Assembly: GCA_038209365.1 (NCBI GenBank) | Contig: JBBQXS010000019.1 | Span: 7,157-71,156, forward strand | Reading direction: 5' to 3' | DNA: 64,000 nucleotides | DNA from: DASQHW01 sp038209365 | GTDB lineage: Bacteria > Actinomycetota > Acidimicrobiia > IMCC26256 > PALSA-610 | In this document: positions 45,235 through 53,942 of the stretch, piece after piece | Layout: every line of letters starts with the position of its first letter | How positions within the stretch are numbered: the first letter of the stretch is position 1 | Made by a program: the position numbers and the translations under genes | The notes under the pieces: generated by a model | The model's database searches: none | What the model was told of the DNA's origin: nothing | What the model saw: the letters and a program-made list of their open reading frames with translations, nothing else

Positions 45235-45753
45235 TCATTCCCCGCCGTTCACAAAGGGTCGCATTGTGAACCCCAGGGCCAGGCCGAGCGCGGCGCCCGC
45301 GACGACGTCGGAGCCGTGGTGCAGGCGCACGTACACCCGGGTCGCGGCGACGGCCGCCGCGACCGCGTACCAGGGCCCGCCGCCGAGCAGCGTCGCCGCG
45401 CAGAAACCGGCGGTGGCGTGCCCGGACGGGAACGAGCTCGTGATGGGGCGGCGCAGGCCGTGCCGGAAGGCGATCTGGGCGTAGTCGAACGGACGCACCC
45501 GGTTGAACAACGATTTCACCGGACCGTTGCTCACCGCGGCTTCGACACCCATCGCGGCGGCGAACCGGGCTGCGCCGTCGAGGTCACCGCCGCGCAACAA
45601 CGCGCGCGTCACGCCGCACGCGTGCCACAACAACCCGTGGTCCGCCGCGCTCGACAGCCGGTAGACGACACCGTCCATCGCCCGCGAGCGAATGCGGTCG
45701 ACCGCCGTGTCGACCTCCTTGTCGAACGCGACGATCAGCTCGGCAACCCTCAC
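45235..45753 (-). CDS. PAP2-family phosphatase
   Basis: A 172-residue membrane PAP2 lipid phosphatase. The three motifs are KSLFNRVRP, SFPSGHATAGF and RVYVRLHHGSDVVAGAALG with the catalytic His. The N-terminal region is short and the core has few hydrophobic segments, so topology is uncertain. The GTG start is the first in frame before the motif region; the extension upstream runs toward the nuclease gene and is Arg/Ser-rich, unlike PAP2. A substrate such as undecaprenyl or phosphatidate-type lipid phosphate is usual for the family. Confidence 0.8.
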   Translation of the reverse strand: MRVAELIVAFDKEVDTAVDRIRSRAMDGVVYRLSSAADHGLLWHACGVTRALLRGGDLDGAARFAAAMGVEAAVSNGPVKSLFNRVRPFDYAQIAFRHGLRRPITSSFPSGHATAGFCAATLLGGGPWYAVAAAVAATRVYVRLHHGSDVVAGAALGLALGFTMRPFVNGGE

Positions 45754-45820
45754 CCACGCCCACCCGCTCCGAAGGCCGCTCGAGCCGCGCGCCGGCGCGC
45801 CTTCGCCGCCCTCGGGTGCG

Positions 45821-46708
45821 TCATACGAAGACGAGCGGGAGCTGCGGCCGGCCGTCGCGTTCGGACTGGCGCGCCAGCAGGGTCGGCCGAGCGAGATCGG
45901 GCCGGCCGCCATACTCCGGGCAGAACTCACGGAACGAGCAGAACGTACACAACGCCGACGGCCGGGGCCGGAAGTCGTCACGCGCGCACGCAATGCGCAC
46001 CGCCTTCATCACCGCGCCCGATTTCACTTCGACGCCGCGCAGCGACTGATCGGACGGGCACGTGATGATCCGCTCCGGCTTCGACAGGTACAGCAACTGC
46101 ACCCGTGCGGGACGGCGGCCGAACATCCGCTCGCACAACAGCGAGTAGATGTGTACACCCGCCAAGCTCTTTTGCTCCCAGCCCTCGCTCGGTGCGCTGC
46201 CGGTCTTGTAGTCGGTGACGACCAGTTCGCCGTCCTCGTCGAGCTCGAGCCGGTCGATCACGCCGCGGATGACGACGCCCGTGCTCGTCTCGGCAGTGAC
46301 GCGCAGCTCGAGGCCCAGGACCTTGACCTCGCGCGGGTCTTCCATCTCGAAGTAGCGCCGAACGAGCTTCTCGGCGTCGCCGTGGAACGTGGCCCACTCC
46401 TCGTCGGTCAGCGAGAGCTCCGCGAACTCGGGGTGGGCGGCGAGCTCCGACGCGGCGCGGCCGAGGTCGGCGAGCGCGTTGTCGACGGTGCGGTCGGCAG
46501 GCGGGCGCCACAACAGGTGCTGGAGCGCGAGGTGCACGAGCGTGCCCTTGCTCGCGGGCGCCGACGGTGGTTCCGGCAGCCGCTCGATGTACGAGAAACG
46601 GAAGGAGAGGGGGCAGCTCGTGAACGTCCCCATCGAGCTGGGTGAGAGCGACTGCGGGAAGGGGTGCGCGGACGCCCGCGCCGCCTCCGAAGTGGTCTCC
46701 GCCGTCAT
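45821..46708 (-). CDS. PD-(D/E)XK nuclease with four-Cys cluster (RecB/Cas4-like)
   Basis: A 295-residue nuclease domain protein. The catalytic run is GVIDRLELDEDG...VTDYKTG with D152, D166 and K168, and an early H59 in the conserved LVHLALQ. Cysteines C32 and CTFCSFREFC near the C-terminus fit the Fe-S cluster of AddB/Cas4-type RecB nucleases. There are no cas genes nearby, so I read it as a stand-alone RecB-family exonuclease of actinobacteria rather than Cas4. It could function in DNA repair. Start at ATG 46708, 12 codons inside a longer form. Confidence 0.88.
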   Translation of the reverse strand: MTAETTSEAARASAHPFPQSLSPSSMGTFTSCPLSFRFSYIERLPEPPSAPASKGTLVHLALQHLLWRPPADRTVDNALADLGRAASELAAHPEFAELSLTDEEWATFHGDAEKLVRRYFEMEDPREVKVLGLELRVTAETSTGVVIRGVIDRLELDEDGELVVTDYKTGSAPSEGWEQKSLAGVHIYSLLCERMFGRRPARVQLLYLSKPERIITCPSDQSLRGVEVKSGAVMKAVRIACARDDFRPRPSALCTFCSFREFCPEYGGRPDLARPTLLARQSERDGRPQLPLVFV

Positions 46709-46746
46709 GACTCGAAGATACAGCCGGGGTGTGCCAGTCACGGTGG

Positions 46747-47778
46747 ATGACCTACGGTCTGGGCGTGAAGGTGGACACCGGAGTCATGGCGCCGTCGCTG
46801 GGGGACATCGGCCCCCGCGCCCGGGAGCTCGAGGAGATGGGCTACGACGGGCTGCTCACCGCGGAGACGGGCCACGACGCGTTCCTGCCGCTCGCGCTCG
46901 CAGCCGAGCACACCGAGAACATCGAGCTGGCGACCGGCATCGCGGTGGCGTTCGCGCGCACCCCGATGGTCCTGGCCTACACCGCGAACGACCTGCAGCA
47001 GATGTCGAACGGGCGCTTCATCCTGGGTCTGGGATCGCAGATCAAGCCGCACATCGAGAAGCGCTTCTCCATGCCGTGGTCGCACCCGGCTCGCCGCATG
47101 CGCGAGTACATCCTCGCGCTGCGTGCCATTTGGAGCGCGTGGAACGACCAGACGCCGTTGAAGTTCGACGGCGAGTTCTACCGCCACACGTTGATGACAC
47201 CGTTCTTCGCGCCGCCGGCCAACCCGAACGGGGCGCCCAAGGTCTTCTTGGCGGCGGTCGGCGAGAAGATGACAGAGGTCGCGGGGGAGGTCGCCGACGG
47301 GATCATCATCCATGGCTTCACCACCGAGCGTTACGTGAAGGAGGTGACGGTCCCCGCGATCGAGCGGGGACTCGAGACCGCCGGCCGTGACCGGTCGACG
47401 TTCCAGATCTCGGGGCCGCTGTTCGTCGTCACGGGGACCGATGAGAAGGAGCTCGCCGAGGCCGAGCGCGGTGTGAAGCAGCAGATCGCGTTCTACGGCT
47501 CGACTCCCGCGTATCGCGGCGTGCTCGAGCTCCACGGCTGGGGCGACCTGCAAACCGAGCTCAACACGCTCTCGAAGCGCGGCGAGTGGGTGCAGATGGG
47601 CGAGCTCATCGACGACGACATCCTGCGGACGTTCGCGGTCGTAGCCGAGCCGGAGGGTGTCGGCGGTGAGCTCAGGCGGCGTTACGGCGGGATCGTCGAC
47701 CGCTGCTCGTTCTACGCGCCGTACCGCAGCGACCCCGAGCGCTGGTCGCGCGTCGTCGACGACCTGAAGTCCGCCTGA
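46747..47778 (+). CDS. LLM-class oxidoreductase
   Basis: A 343-residue luciferase-like oxidoreductase. GYDGLLTAETGHDAFLPLALAAEHT, ATGIAVAFARTPMVLAYTANDLQQMSNGRFILGLG and PKVFLAAVGEKMTEVAGEVADGIIIHGFT are typical of the F420-dependent LLM group. Start at ATG 46747 or GTG 46765 (VKVDTGVMAP) cannot be decided. It is divergent from the nuclease gene and convergent with another LLM gene, 1 base apart. The substrate is unknown. Confidence 0.88.
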   Translation: MTYGLGVKVDTGVMAPSLGDIGPRARELEEMGYDGLLTAETGHDAFLPLALAAEHTENIELATGIAVAFARTPMVLAYTANDLQQMSNGRFILGLGSQIKPHIEKRFSMPWSHPARRMREYILALRAIWSAWNDQTPLKFDGEFYRHTLMTPFFAPPANPNGAPKVFLAAVGEKMTEVAGEVADGIIIHGFTTERYVKEVTVPAIERGLETAGRDRSTFQISGPLFVVTGTDEKELAEAERGVKQQIAFYGSTPAYRGVLELHGWGDLQTELNTLSKRGEWVQMGELIDDDILRTFAVVAEPEGVGGELRRRYGGIVDRCSFYAPYRSDPERWSRVVDDLKSA

Positions 47779-47779
47779 C

Positions 47780-48943
47780 TCAGCTCGCGGGCTGTTGCTG
47801 CTCCTGCTCTTGCTCGGCGGCGTGGTCGACGATCGCTTTGGTGATGGCGGTGATCGCGCGGTTCACGAATTCGCCGCCGCTTCCGGTCACCCATTCACAT
47901 GATGCGGCCGGCTGGTCGAGCTGACCGGTGAATCTCGGCATCACGTACTGCGCGAACAGCTCGAAGCTGCGCCTCGTCGCGGCGGGCGAGGCCCAGTCGT
48001 GACCGAACAGGAGGAACGTCCCGAAGCCGCCCGACTCGTCGACCAATGACTGGATCTTGTCGATCGCGTCGTCGGGTGTGCCGATCACGGCAAAGCCGTC
48101 CTCGTCGACGTTCGCGATGATCTCCTCGGCGGTGTCACCTCGCGTCGGACCGGCCGGGAGCACGTGGGTGAAGTAGTGCGAGAACGGCACGATGCCGTAC
48201 TCCACGTCCTTGCGCGCCTGCGCTTTGGTCTCGGCGAGGTGCATCGGGCCGACGAGGCGCCACTTGGCGCGATCGGCGGTGTGCCCGTGCTTCGCGGCGA
48301 CCTCGTTCCACGTCTTCCAGTGCGTGCCGATCGCGTCGAAGCCCTGCTTGGTCGTTGCCGCGATCGAGAGCAGCCCGGCGCCGTGCTTGCCCGCAGCACG
48401 CGCGCCGGTCGGCGAGATCGACGCCGCAACCGCGACCTCGAGCATCGGCTCGCTGTACGGCTTCAGCTGCAGACGCGCGTCCTGCAAGGTGAACCAGTCG
48501 GTCTTCATCGTGACGACCTCGCCGTGCAGAAGCGCCATGATCGCGTCGAGCGCTTCGTCCATGCGCGGGCGCTGCATCTCGGCGGGGATGCCGAGCATGT
48601 GCGCGTCCGACGTCAACTGCCCGGGTCCGCAGCCGAGCATCGCGCGGCCGCGCGTGAGGTGGTCGAGCAGCACGAAACGGTCGGCGAGCATCAGCGGATG
48701 GTGATAGGGCAGCGAGTTGACGCCGCTGCCGAGACGCAGATGCTTCGTCCGCTGCGCGGCCGCGGCGATGAACACCTCGGGCGACGCGATGATCTCGTAG
48801 CCCCCGGAGTGGTGCTCGCCGATCCACGCCTCGTGGAACCCGAGGCGGTCGAGGAGCTCGAGCAGCTCGAGGTCACGCTCGAGGGCCAGCGTCGGGTTCT
48901 GGCCGGTCGGGTGAAAGGGCGCCATGAACAGGCCGAAGCGCAT
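47780..48943 (-). CDS. LLM-class flavin-dependent oxidoreductase
   Basis: A 387-residue bacterial-luciferase-type monooxygenase. MRFGLFMAPFHPTGQNPT, GFHEAWIGEHHSGGYEIIASPEVFIAAAAQRT, and LGSGVNSLPYHHPLMLADRFVLLDHLTRGR are characteristic of the limonene-monooxygenase-like subgroup. The C-terminus is Gln/Glu-rich (EQEQEQQQ). ATG at 48943 matches the family; a longer start would add 12 residues. A palindromic TetR-type site lies 20 bases upstream, so the gene is probably repressor-controlled. Confidence 0.88.
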   Translation of the reverse strand: MRFGLFMAPFHPTGQNPTLALERDLELLELLDRLGFHEAWIGEHHSGGYEIIASPEVFIAAAAQRTKHLRLGSGVNSLPYHHPLMLADRFVLLDHLTRGRAMLGCGPGQLTSDAHMLGIPAEMQRPRMDEALDAIMALLHGEVVTMKTDWFTLQDARLQLKPYSEPMLEVAVAASISPTGARAAGKHGAGLLSIAATTKQGFDAIGTHWKTWNEVAAKHGHTADRAKWRLVGPMHLAETKAQARKDVEYGIVPFSHYFTHVLPAGPTRGDTAEEIIANVDEDGFAVIGTPDDAIDKIQSLVDESGGFGTFLLFGHDWASPAATRRSFELFAQYVMPRFTGQLDQPAASCEWVTGSGGEFVNRAITAITKAIVDHAAEQEQEQQQPAS

Positions 48944-48963
48944 CCACCCATTCGACTCGCGTC

Positions 48964-48979
48964 TTGACCGCTCGGTCAA
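48964..48979. promoter_or_regulatory. TetR-type operator palindrome
   Basis: TTGACCG-CT-CGGTCAA has perfect 7-bp arms around a 2-base spacer. It lies 20 bases upstream of the LLM start and 76 bases before the divergent phosphoesterase start, so one repressor dimer could govern both. The regulator is not in the window. Confidence 0.7.
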
Positions 48980-49055
48980 CTATGCAGCCGCACTTGGCAT
49001 GTTTACGCGGGGTGGTTAGGTTGCCACCGGGGCGAGCCTGACAGGGGGATGGCGT

Positions 49056-50333
49056 GTGAGAGGTCTATTGCGGAGCCGGAGCACGCTCGTGCTGGTGGCG
49101 ATGACGGTCATCGCGACGACCGTGACGTTCGCGGCCGCCGGCACCGCGGCCGCCAAAAAGGCAGGGCCCGGCGGTGGCGACATCACCAAGATCGATCACA
49201 TCGTCGTCCTGATGCAGGAGAACAGGTCGTTCGACCACTACTTCGGTCTGTTGCACAATGAGGGTCAGCCGCACTCGAGCAACGAGCCGAAGCGCGGGAA
49301 CCCGAACCCGTTGGCTCCGCACGAGAAGATCCGTCCGTTCCTCCAGCCGAACCTGTGCGAGGTGGCCGACCTCGCCCACGGTTGGGACGCGACGCATCGC
49401 GAGATCAACGGCGGCAAGATGAACGGCTTCACGGCCGAGAACGTCGACCCGGACGACCCGACCGGGAGTCGCGCGATGGGCCGGTACGACAAGGGCGCGC
49501 TGCCCTTCTACTACGCGCTCGCGAACGAGTTCGCGGTCGCGGATCGCTATTTTGCGTCGGTCCCCGGTCCGACGTTCCCGAATCGCTTCTACCTGCTCGC
49601 CGGCTCGTCATTCGGCCACATCAGCAACGACTTCCCGCCGGCAGGAGGCTTCCCGCAAAAGACCATCTTCGGGTCGCTCGAAGCCGCGCACGTGAGCTGG
49701 AAGATCTACCTCTCGTCGGCGCAGGTCGAGCTGCTGTTCAGCGACATCACCTCGCACCCCGACAACGTCGCCCCGCTCTCCGAGTACTACACGGACGCTG
49801 CGAACGGCACGCTGCCGCAGGTGTCGTTCGTCGAGTCAGAGCCGTTCGGGGCGGGAGAGAATGACGAGCACCCGCCCGCGAACCCGCAGTTGGGCCAGCG
49901 GTTCACCCACGACCTGGTCAAGGCGCTGGCTGCGAGCCCGAACTGGGCGTCGTCGGCGTTCTTCTTGGTCTACGACGAGCACGGCGGGTACTACGACCAC
50001 GTGAAGCCGCCGAAGGCGGTGCCGCCCGATGACATCGCGCCCATCGGTCGACCCGGTCAGGCGTTCGACAGCTACGGCGTCCGTGTGCCCGCACTGGTGG
50101 TGTCACCGTGGGCGAAGGCGCATTCGGTGTCGCACACGGTGTACGACCACACGTCGGTCCTGAAGTTCATCGAGACGCGCTTCGGGCTTCCGGCGCTGAC
50201 CCGCCGCGACGCTGCTGCCGATCCGATGCTTGGCATGTTCGACTTCTCGCACATATCGAATCCGCACCCGAACCTTCCGGACGCGCCGATCGATCCCGCG
50301 GGGGTCGCGCAGTGCGCGGCTGTGAACGGGTGA
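49056..50333 (+). CDS. secreted phospholipase C-like phosphoesterase
   Basis: A 425-residue exported enzyme of the acid-phosphatase/phospholipase C family (PF04185). The signal peptide is MRGLLRSRSTLVLVAMTVIA... with an Ala-rich cleavage region near residue 33. The core begins IDHIVVLMQENRSFDHYFG, the family signature with catalytic Asn and Asp/Glu ligands, and has AVADRYFASVPGPTFPNRFYLLAGSS, FFLVYDEHGGYYDHVKPP and SPWAKAHSVSHTVYDHTSVLKFIE. It should release phosphate from phospholipids or phosphomonoesters. AGGGGG precedes the GTG start. Confidence 0.9.
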   Translation: MRGLLRSRSTLVLVAMTVIATTVTFAAAGTAAAKKAGPGGGDITKIDHIVVLMQENRSFDHYFGLLHNEGQPHSSNEPKRGNPNPLAPHEKIRPFLQPNLCEVADLAHGWDATHREINGGKMNGFTAENVDPDDPTGSRAMGRYDKGALPFYYALANEFAVADRYFASVPGPTFPNRFYLLAGSSFGHISNDFPPAGGFPQKTIFGSLEAAHVSWKIYLSSAQVELLFSDITSHPDNVAPLSEYYTDAANGTLPQVSFVESEPFGAGENDEHPPANPQLGQRFTHDLVKALAASPNWASSAFFLVYDEHGGYYDHVKPPKAVPPDDIAPIGRPGQAFDSYGVRVPALVVSPWAKAHSVSHTVYDHTSVLKFIETRFGLPALTRRDAAADPMLGMFDFSHISNPHPNLPDAPIDPAGVAQCAAVNG

Positions 50334-50339
50334 CCTGAC

Positions 50340-51050
50340 TCAGACCGACGACGGCAGCTGGGAGTTGATCCACGTGTCGAGCGTGGGTCCGCTCTCGAAG
50401 CTGCAGATCAGCGCGTAGCGCGGCGCGCCACCGGTGTGCACGACGACGTGCCAGAGACGCTGGGTGTCGAGCACGAACCGCGCGCCCTTGTGCAGCGGAA
50501 GCCGCACCTCCGTCGACGGATCGGGCAGGCCGTCGGGCCCGGTGTCCATCAACAACATGTAGCTGTCGGGGAAGTCGGTGAGCTCCAGCCAGGTCCGCAC
50601 GACCCAACCTTGGTCGTCCGGGTTGAAGCGGTTGTTGTCGTCGCGGTGGAAGCTCCGGAACGCGGTGTCATGGTCCTGCGGCTCGAGCTTGATCGTGCGC
50701 ACGCGTCCGAAGTCCGCGCCCACGCTCTCGACGTAGCGCTTGAGCGTCGGGCACTTCTCGGCGTTGGGCGTGAAGCGCGCGCCCTTGTCGGGACGCTCGT
50801 CGCCCTTGTGCCAAAAGCCTCGGCAATCGAGCTGGCCGTCGGCGGTGGCGATCGGCGCGAAGTTGGTGTCGCCGCCGCTCTTCCAGTCCATGTATTCGAG
50901 CTCGACGTACTCGCCGGCGGGCACCTCGAACGGCAGGTCGGTCAGCTGCACGAATCCGCGGGCGGCGAGCGCGTCGGGACGCGGGTGCCGGGTGTCGAGC
51001 GGGATCTCACACGACCAGTGATCGGCCGTCGGCCAGAACGCCGTGCTCAT
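50340..51050 (-). CDS. aspartyl/asparaginyl beta-hydroxylase-like protein
   Basis: A 236-residue probable Fe(II)/2-oxoglutarate oxygenase. SFHRDDNNRF holds the HxD metal pair, LWHVVVHTGGAPRYALICSF the distal His and the 2OG-contact Arg, and a jelly-roll pattern lies around them. This matches the aspartyl/asparaginyl beta-hydroxylase (PF05118) layout. The natural substrate is unknown. Start at ATG 51050; longer forms have no such similarity. The gene follows the acyl-CoA dehydrogenase by 41 bases on the same strand. Confidence 0.75.
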   Translation of the reverse strand: MSTAFWPTADHWSCEIPLDTRHPRPDALAARGFVQLTDLPFEVPAGEYVELEYMDWKSGGDTNFAPIATADGQLDCRGFWHKGDERPDKGARFTPNAEKCPTLKRYVESVGADFGRVRTIKLEPQDHDTAFRSFHRDDNNRFNPDDQGWVVRTWLELTDFPDSYMLLMDTGPDGLPDPSTEVRLPLHKGARFVLDTQRLWHVVVHTGGAPRYALICSFESGPTLDTWINSQLPSSV

Positions 51051-51091
51051 CGACGGAAAGTCTACGGACGGAAGCGGCGAGATCGCGGACG

Positions 51092-52312
51092 CTAGACGGG
51101 AAGGTTGCCGGTGGCAGCCTTGGTCGTCCCGTGATCGCGGAACGCCGAGATCGCACGTTCGGCGGTGCGCATCAGGTGGATCTCGTCGGCGCCGTCGGCG
51201 AAGCGGGCCCAACGCGCGTGCAGGAACATGTCGGCGAGCGGGGTGTCCTTCGAGTAGCCGAGCGCGCCGTGCACCTGGATGGCCCGGTCGATGATCCGGT
51301 TCAGCGAATTGGCCACGAAGTGCTTCGTCATCGACACCTCGCTCTTGAAGTCTTCCTTGCGGTCGATCTTGTAGGCGGCGTGCAGCACCATGAGCTTGCA
51401 CTGGTACAGCTCGATCGTCGACTCCGCGATCATCCACTGGATTCCCTGCTTCTCGGCGAGCAGCGAGCCGTGCGAGAAGCGGTTCAGCGAACGATCGACC
51501 ATCAGATCGAGCGCCATCTCCGCCTGCGCGATCCAGCGCATGCAGTGCGCGAGCCGCGCCGGACCGAGCCGGTACTGGCCGAGGAGGTGGCCCTGGCCGC
51601 GGCCGCCGAGCATCTGGTCGTCGTGTACGCGCAGGTCCTCGATGCGAATCTCGGAGTGTCCGCCCGGACCGTGCATGGTCTCGATCTCGCGCACCTCGGT
51701 CCATCCGTCGGACGGCAGGTCGACGATGAACGCGCTGTTCGCGGCCTGCGGGATGTCGGGCTCCTGCTCAGTGCGCGCGATCAGGATCGCGAACCGGGCG
51801 CGATGCGCGTTGCTGATGAACCACTTGTGGCCGCTGATCACCCACTCGTCGCCGTCCTTGTAGGCCCACGTCTTGATCAGCGTCGGGTCGGAGCCGGCAA
51901 CTTCGGGCTCGGTCATGGCGAAGCAGGACGCGCTGACGCCTTCGCACAACGGCTTCAGGTACTTCTGCTTCTGCTCCTCGGTGCCCCAGTGCAACAGCGT
52001 GTGCATGTTGCCCTCGTCGGGCGCCTGCGCGTTGATCGCGAACGGGCCGAAGCTGCTCTTCGCCGCTTCGGCCTGCACCATCGCGAGCTCGACGTGGCCG
52101 AGTCCCATCCCGCCCCACTCCTTGGGCATGTGGGGCAGCCAGAGCCCGCGCTCCTGCGCGGCCTTGCGCATCTCGATGATGCCTTCGATGAGCTGCTTGC
52201 GGTCGTTGCGATCCCATCGTTTCTCGATGGGGCGCACCACTTCGTCGACGAGCGCGCGCACGCGGTCGCGGATGTCCTCGAGCTCGGGGGAGAGGCTGAA
52301 GTCGATGGCCAT
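51092..52312 (-). CDS. acyl-CoA dehydrogenase
   Basis: A 406-residue FAD acyl-CoA dehydrogenase. ASCFAMTEPEVAGSDPTLIKTWAYKDGDEWVISGHKWFIS is the FAD/substrate-binding signature. IVDLPSDGWTEVREIETMHGPGGHSEIRIEDLRV and the C-terminal QVHGALGYSKDTPLADMFLHARWARFADGADEIH complete the family pattern. It likely oxidises acyl-CoA and passes electrons to ETF, present at 60.4-62.2 kb. A TetR-type palindrome 19 bases upstream of the ATG suggests regulation by fatty acid or acyl-CoA. Confidence 0.93.
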   Translation of the reverse strand: MAIDFSLSPELEDIRDRVRALVDEVVRPIEKRWDRNDRKQLIEGIIEMRKAAQERGLWLPHMPKEWGGMGLGHVELAMVQAEAAKSSFGPFAINAQAPDEGNMHTLLHWGTEEQKQKYLKPLCEGVSASCFAMTEPEVAGSDPTLIKTWAYKDGDEWVISGHKWFISNAHRARFAILIARTEQEPDIPQAANSAFIVDLPSDGWTEVREIETMHGPGGHSEIRIEDLRVHDDQMLGGRGQGHLLGQYRLGPARLAHCMRWIAQAEMALDLMVDRSLNRFSHGSLLAEKQGIQWMIAESTIELYQCKLMVLHAAYKIDRKEDFKSEVSMTKHFVANSLNRIIDRAIQVHGALGYSKDTPLADMFLHARWARFADGADEIHLMRTAERAISAFRDHGTTKAATGNLPV

Positions 52313-52331
52313 CCCCGCAGTTCACTTCCCG

Positions 52332-52349
52332 CTTGACTACCTGGTCAAG
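52332..52349. promoter_or_regulatory. palindromic operator-like site upstream of acyl-CoA dehydrogenase
   Basis: CTTGAC-TACCTG-GTCAAG has perfect 6-bp arms. It lies 19 bases before the acyl-CoA dehydrogenase start and overlaps the last bases of the upstream gene. The TTGAC/GTCAA half-sites are the same as at 48964-48979, pointing to one regulator family. Confidence 0.65.
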
Positions 52350-53370
52350 ACCCGTCACCGCTGGAGACCACTCGGAAGTTCGCCGTGGCGACGACCGCTC
52401 CCGACGCCTTGTCCCGTGCAATCACCGTGCCGGTTGTCTCTCCTGGTGCCTTCAGCCCGACGTCGGCTCGAATGCGGTGTGCGCTGCATGGCGCCGCGCA
52501 CGCAGGATCAGGATCATTGATGGGGTCGTACGTGATCGTCGCGATCGTCGGGTCCGAGCTGTCGAACTCGAAGAGGTATCCGTCGAGGTTCGCCACCTCT
52601 GTACAGGTCGCGGCGTTGAGCAACCGGGCCGAGATGGCGCCGCTGGAGTCGACCGGATCGGACGACGGATCGAGCACGTATTGGCTCGTCGGGTTCGCAC
52701 AGGCGGGCGGCCGTCGGAAGGCCTCGAGACGCAGGTTCGTGAAGTGCAGACGGACGCTGTGTTGCGAAAGATCGACGTCGCCCTGGAACGCGGAGCCGAG
52801 CGGGGTGCGGAACCGCTCACCCGAAGAATAGATCCCATCGTTCTCGGCCTTGTTGTCGTACGCGCGGATCTGGTCGACCCACCAGTCCGTGGCGTCGGCC
52901 GCGAAGGAGAAGTACACGCGCATATTGACGCCGTGCTCGTCCCACTCGAGCTCGAGGGTCTGATGGTCGTCACCGGGATCGGTCCCCACGTAGACGCGCG
53001 TGTCCTTCGCCGTGAAGCGCTTGCCGTACGCTTCGACGAAGAAGGCGTCAGCGTCGAGCTTCACTTGGTGGGTCTCGAAGTGCACGGCGGGCACCCCGGG
53101 CGCTCCCGCAACGGGTGGCTTCACCTCGACGCGCTTCCCGCTCCCGCCGATGTTCATCACTCCGACGACGAGCGCGGCAACCGCCGCGATCGTGCCGAGG
53201 GCGCCGAGCGTGGTGCGCGTGCGGCGGCGTTTGCGTTGCTCGTCGAGCAGAGCGACCGACGCGACAGGAACGGCCGACCACTCGCGTCTCGTGTCGGGAA
53301 ATGCGCGCGCCTGGGCGTCGAACAGCTCGGCGAGGCGCGCCTCGAGCTCGGCGTGGGTCTTGGCGCTCAT
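52345..53370 (-). CDS. membrane protein co-encoded with ECF sigma factor (possible anti-sigma)
   Basis: A 341-residue single-pass membrane protein: a ~70-residue cytosolic N-terminus ending in basic residues (EQRKRRRTRTT), a transmembrane segment at ~75-92 (LGALGTIAAVAALVVGVMNI), and a ~245-residue external part with Cys pairs and acidic strands. It overlaps the sigma gene stop as ATGA. This architecture fits an anti-sigma or signal partner, but no zinc-anti-sigma HxxxCxxC is present. The outer domain has a strand-rich pattern I cannot assign. Confidence 0.7.
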   Translation of the reverse strand: MSAKTHAELEARLAELFDAQARAFPDTRREWSAVPVASVALLDEQRKRRRTRTTLGALGTIAAVAALVVGVMNIGGSGKRVEVKPPVAGAPGVPAVHFETHQVKLDADAFFVEAYGKRFTAKDTRVYVGTDPGDDHQTLELEWDEHGVNMRVYFSFAADATDWWVDQIRAYDNKAENDGIYSSGERFRTPLGSAFQGDVDLSQHSVRLHFTNLRLEAFRRPPACANPTSQYVLDPSSDPVDSSGAISARLLNAATCTEVANLDGYLFEFDSSDPTIATITYDPINDPDPACAAPCSAHRIRADVGLKAPGETTGTVIARDKASGAVVATANFRVVSSGDGS

Positions 53371-53858
53371 TGCTCGATTCCCTTCTTCAGTTGCTCCAGC
53401 GCTCGAGACGCGAGCGATTTCACGGTTCCGGGTCGGCACCCGAGCGCGTCGGCGATCTCGGCCTCACTCAAGTCGTCGTGGTAGCGGAGTACCAGCACCG
53501 CCCGTTGCCGGTAGGGCAGCGCGGCGACGGCATCGGCGAGCTCGTCGAACGCGAAGTCGGTGGCGGCCGGCTCGGCGAGCATCGGGAGCTTGGTGCGCTC
53601 CGTCGTCTTCTGCCGGTGCCAGTTGTGGCACACGTTCACGAGCGTGGTCCGCAGGTACGCGGGCGGATGCTCGGCTCGATGCCACTTGGGATACATCCGG
53701 GCGAAAGCCTCCTGCGCGAGATCCTCGGCCGCACCTGCGTGTTGGGTGAGCAGACCCGCCAGCCGGACCGCGCCCGGCCACGCCTCCCGGTAGAAGCGTT
53801 CGAACTCCTCGCCATCGGGGACCGAGTCGGAGGGGGTCGCCGCCTGCATCATGCTCAT
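53367..53858 (-). CDS. ECF-type RNA polymerase sigma factor
   Basis: A 163-residue extracytoplasmic-function sigma factor. Region 2 is seen in FYREAWPGAVRLAGLLTQHAGAAEDLAQEAFARMYPKW and region 4 in LPYRQRAVLVLRYHDDLSEAEIADALGCRPGTVKSLASRALEQLK, which would read the -35 element. The length is typical. ATG at 53858 is chosen; there are further Met codons within four residues. It is coupled to the membrane protein downstream, which likely controls it. Confidence 0.92.
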   Translation of the reverse strand: MSMMQAATPSDSVPDGEEFERFYREAWPGAVRLAGLLTQHAGAAEDLAQEAFARMYPKWHRAEHPPAYLRTTLVNVCHNWHRQKTTERTKLPMLAEPAATDFAFDELADAVAALPYRQRAVLVLRYHDDLSEAEIADALGCRPGTVKSLASRALEQLKKGIEQ

Positions 53859-53942
53859 GCTCCCAAAGACACGGGAGGCACGTCGTCGGTTCCGCACCGG
53901 TTGAAGGTGGCCGAGATGCGACCGGGATGGAAGCATCGGCCT

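Noticed and set aside
45821..46708. Cas4 of a CRISPR system
   Set aside because: No repeats or other cas genes are in the window; RecB-family nuclease is simpler.
49049..49261. Alternative ATG frame at the start of the phosphoesterase
   Set aside because: The frame is out of register with the signal peptide and conserved IDHIVVLMQENRSFDHYFG region.
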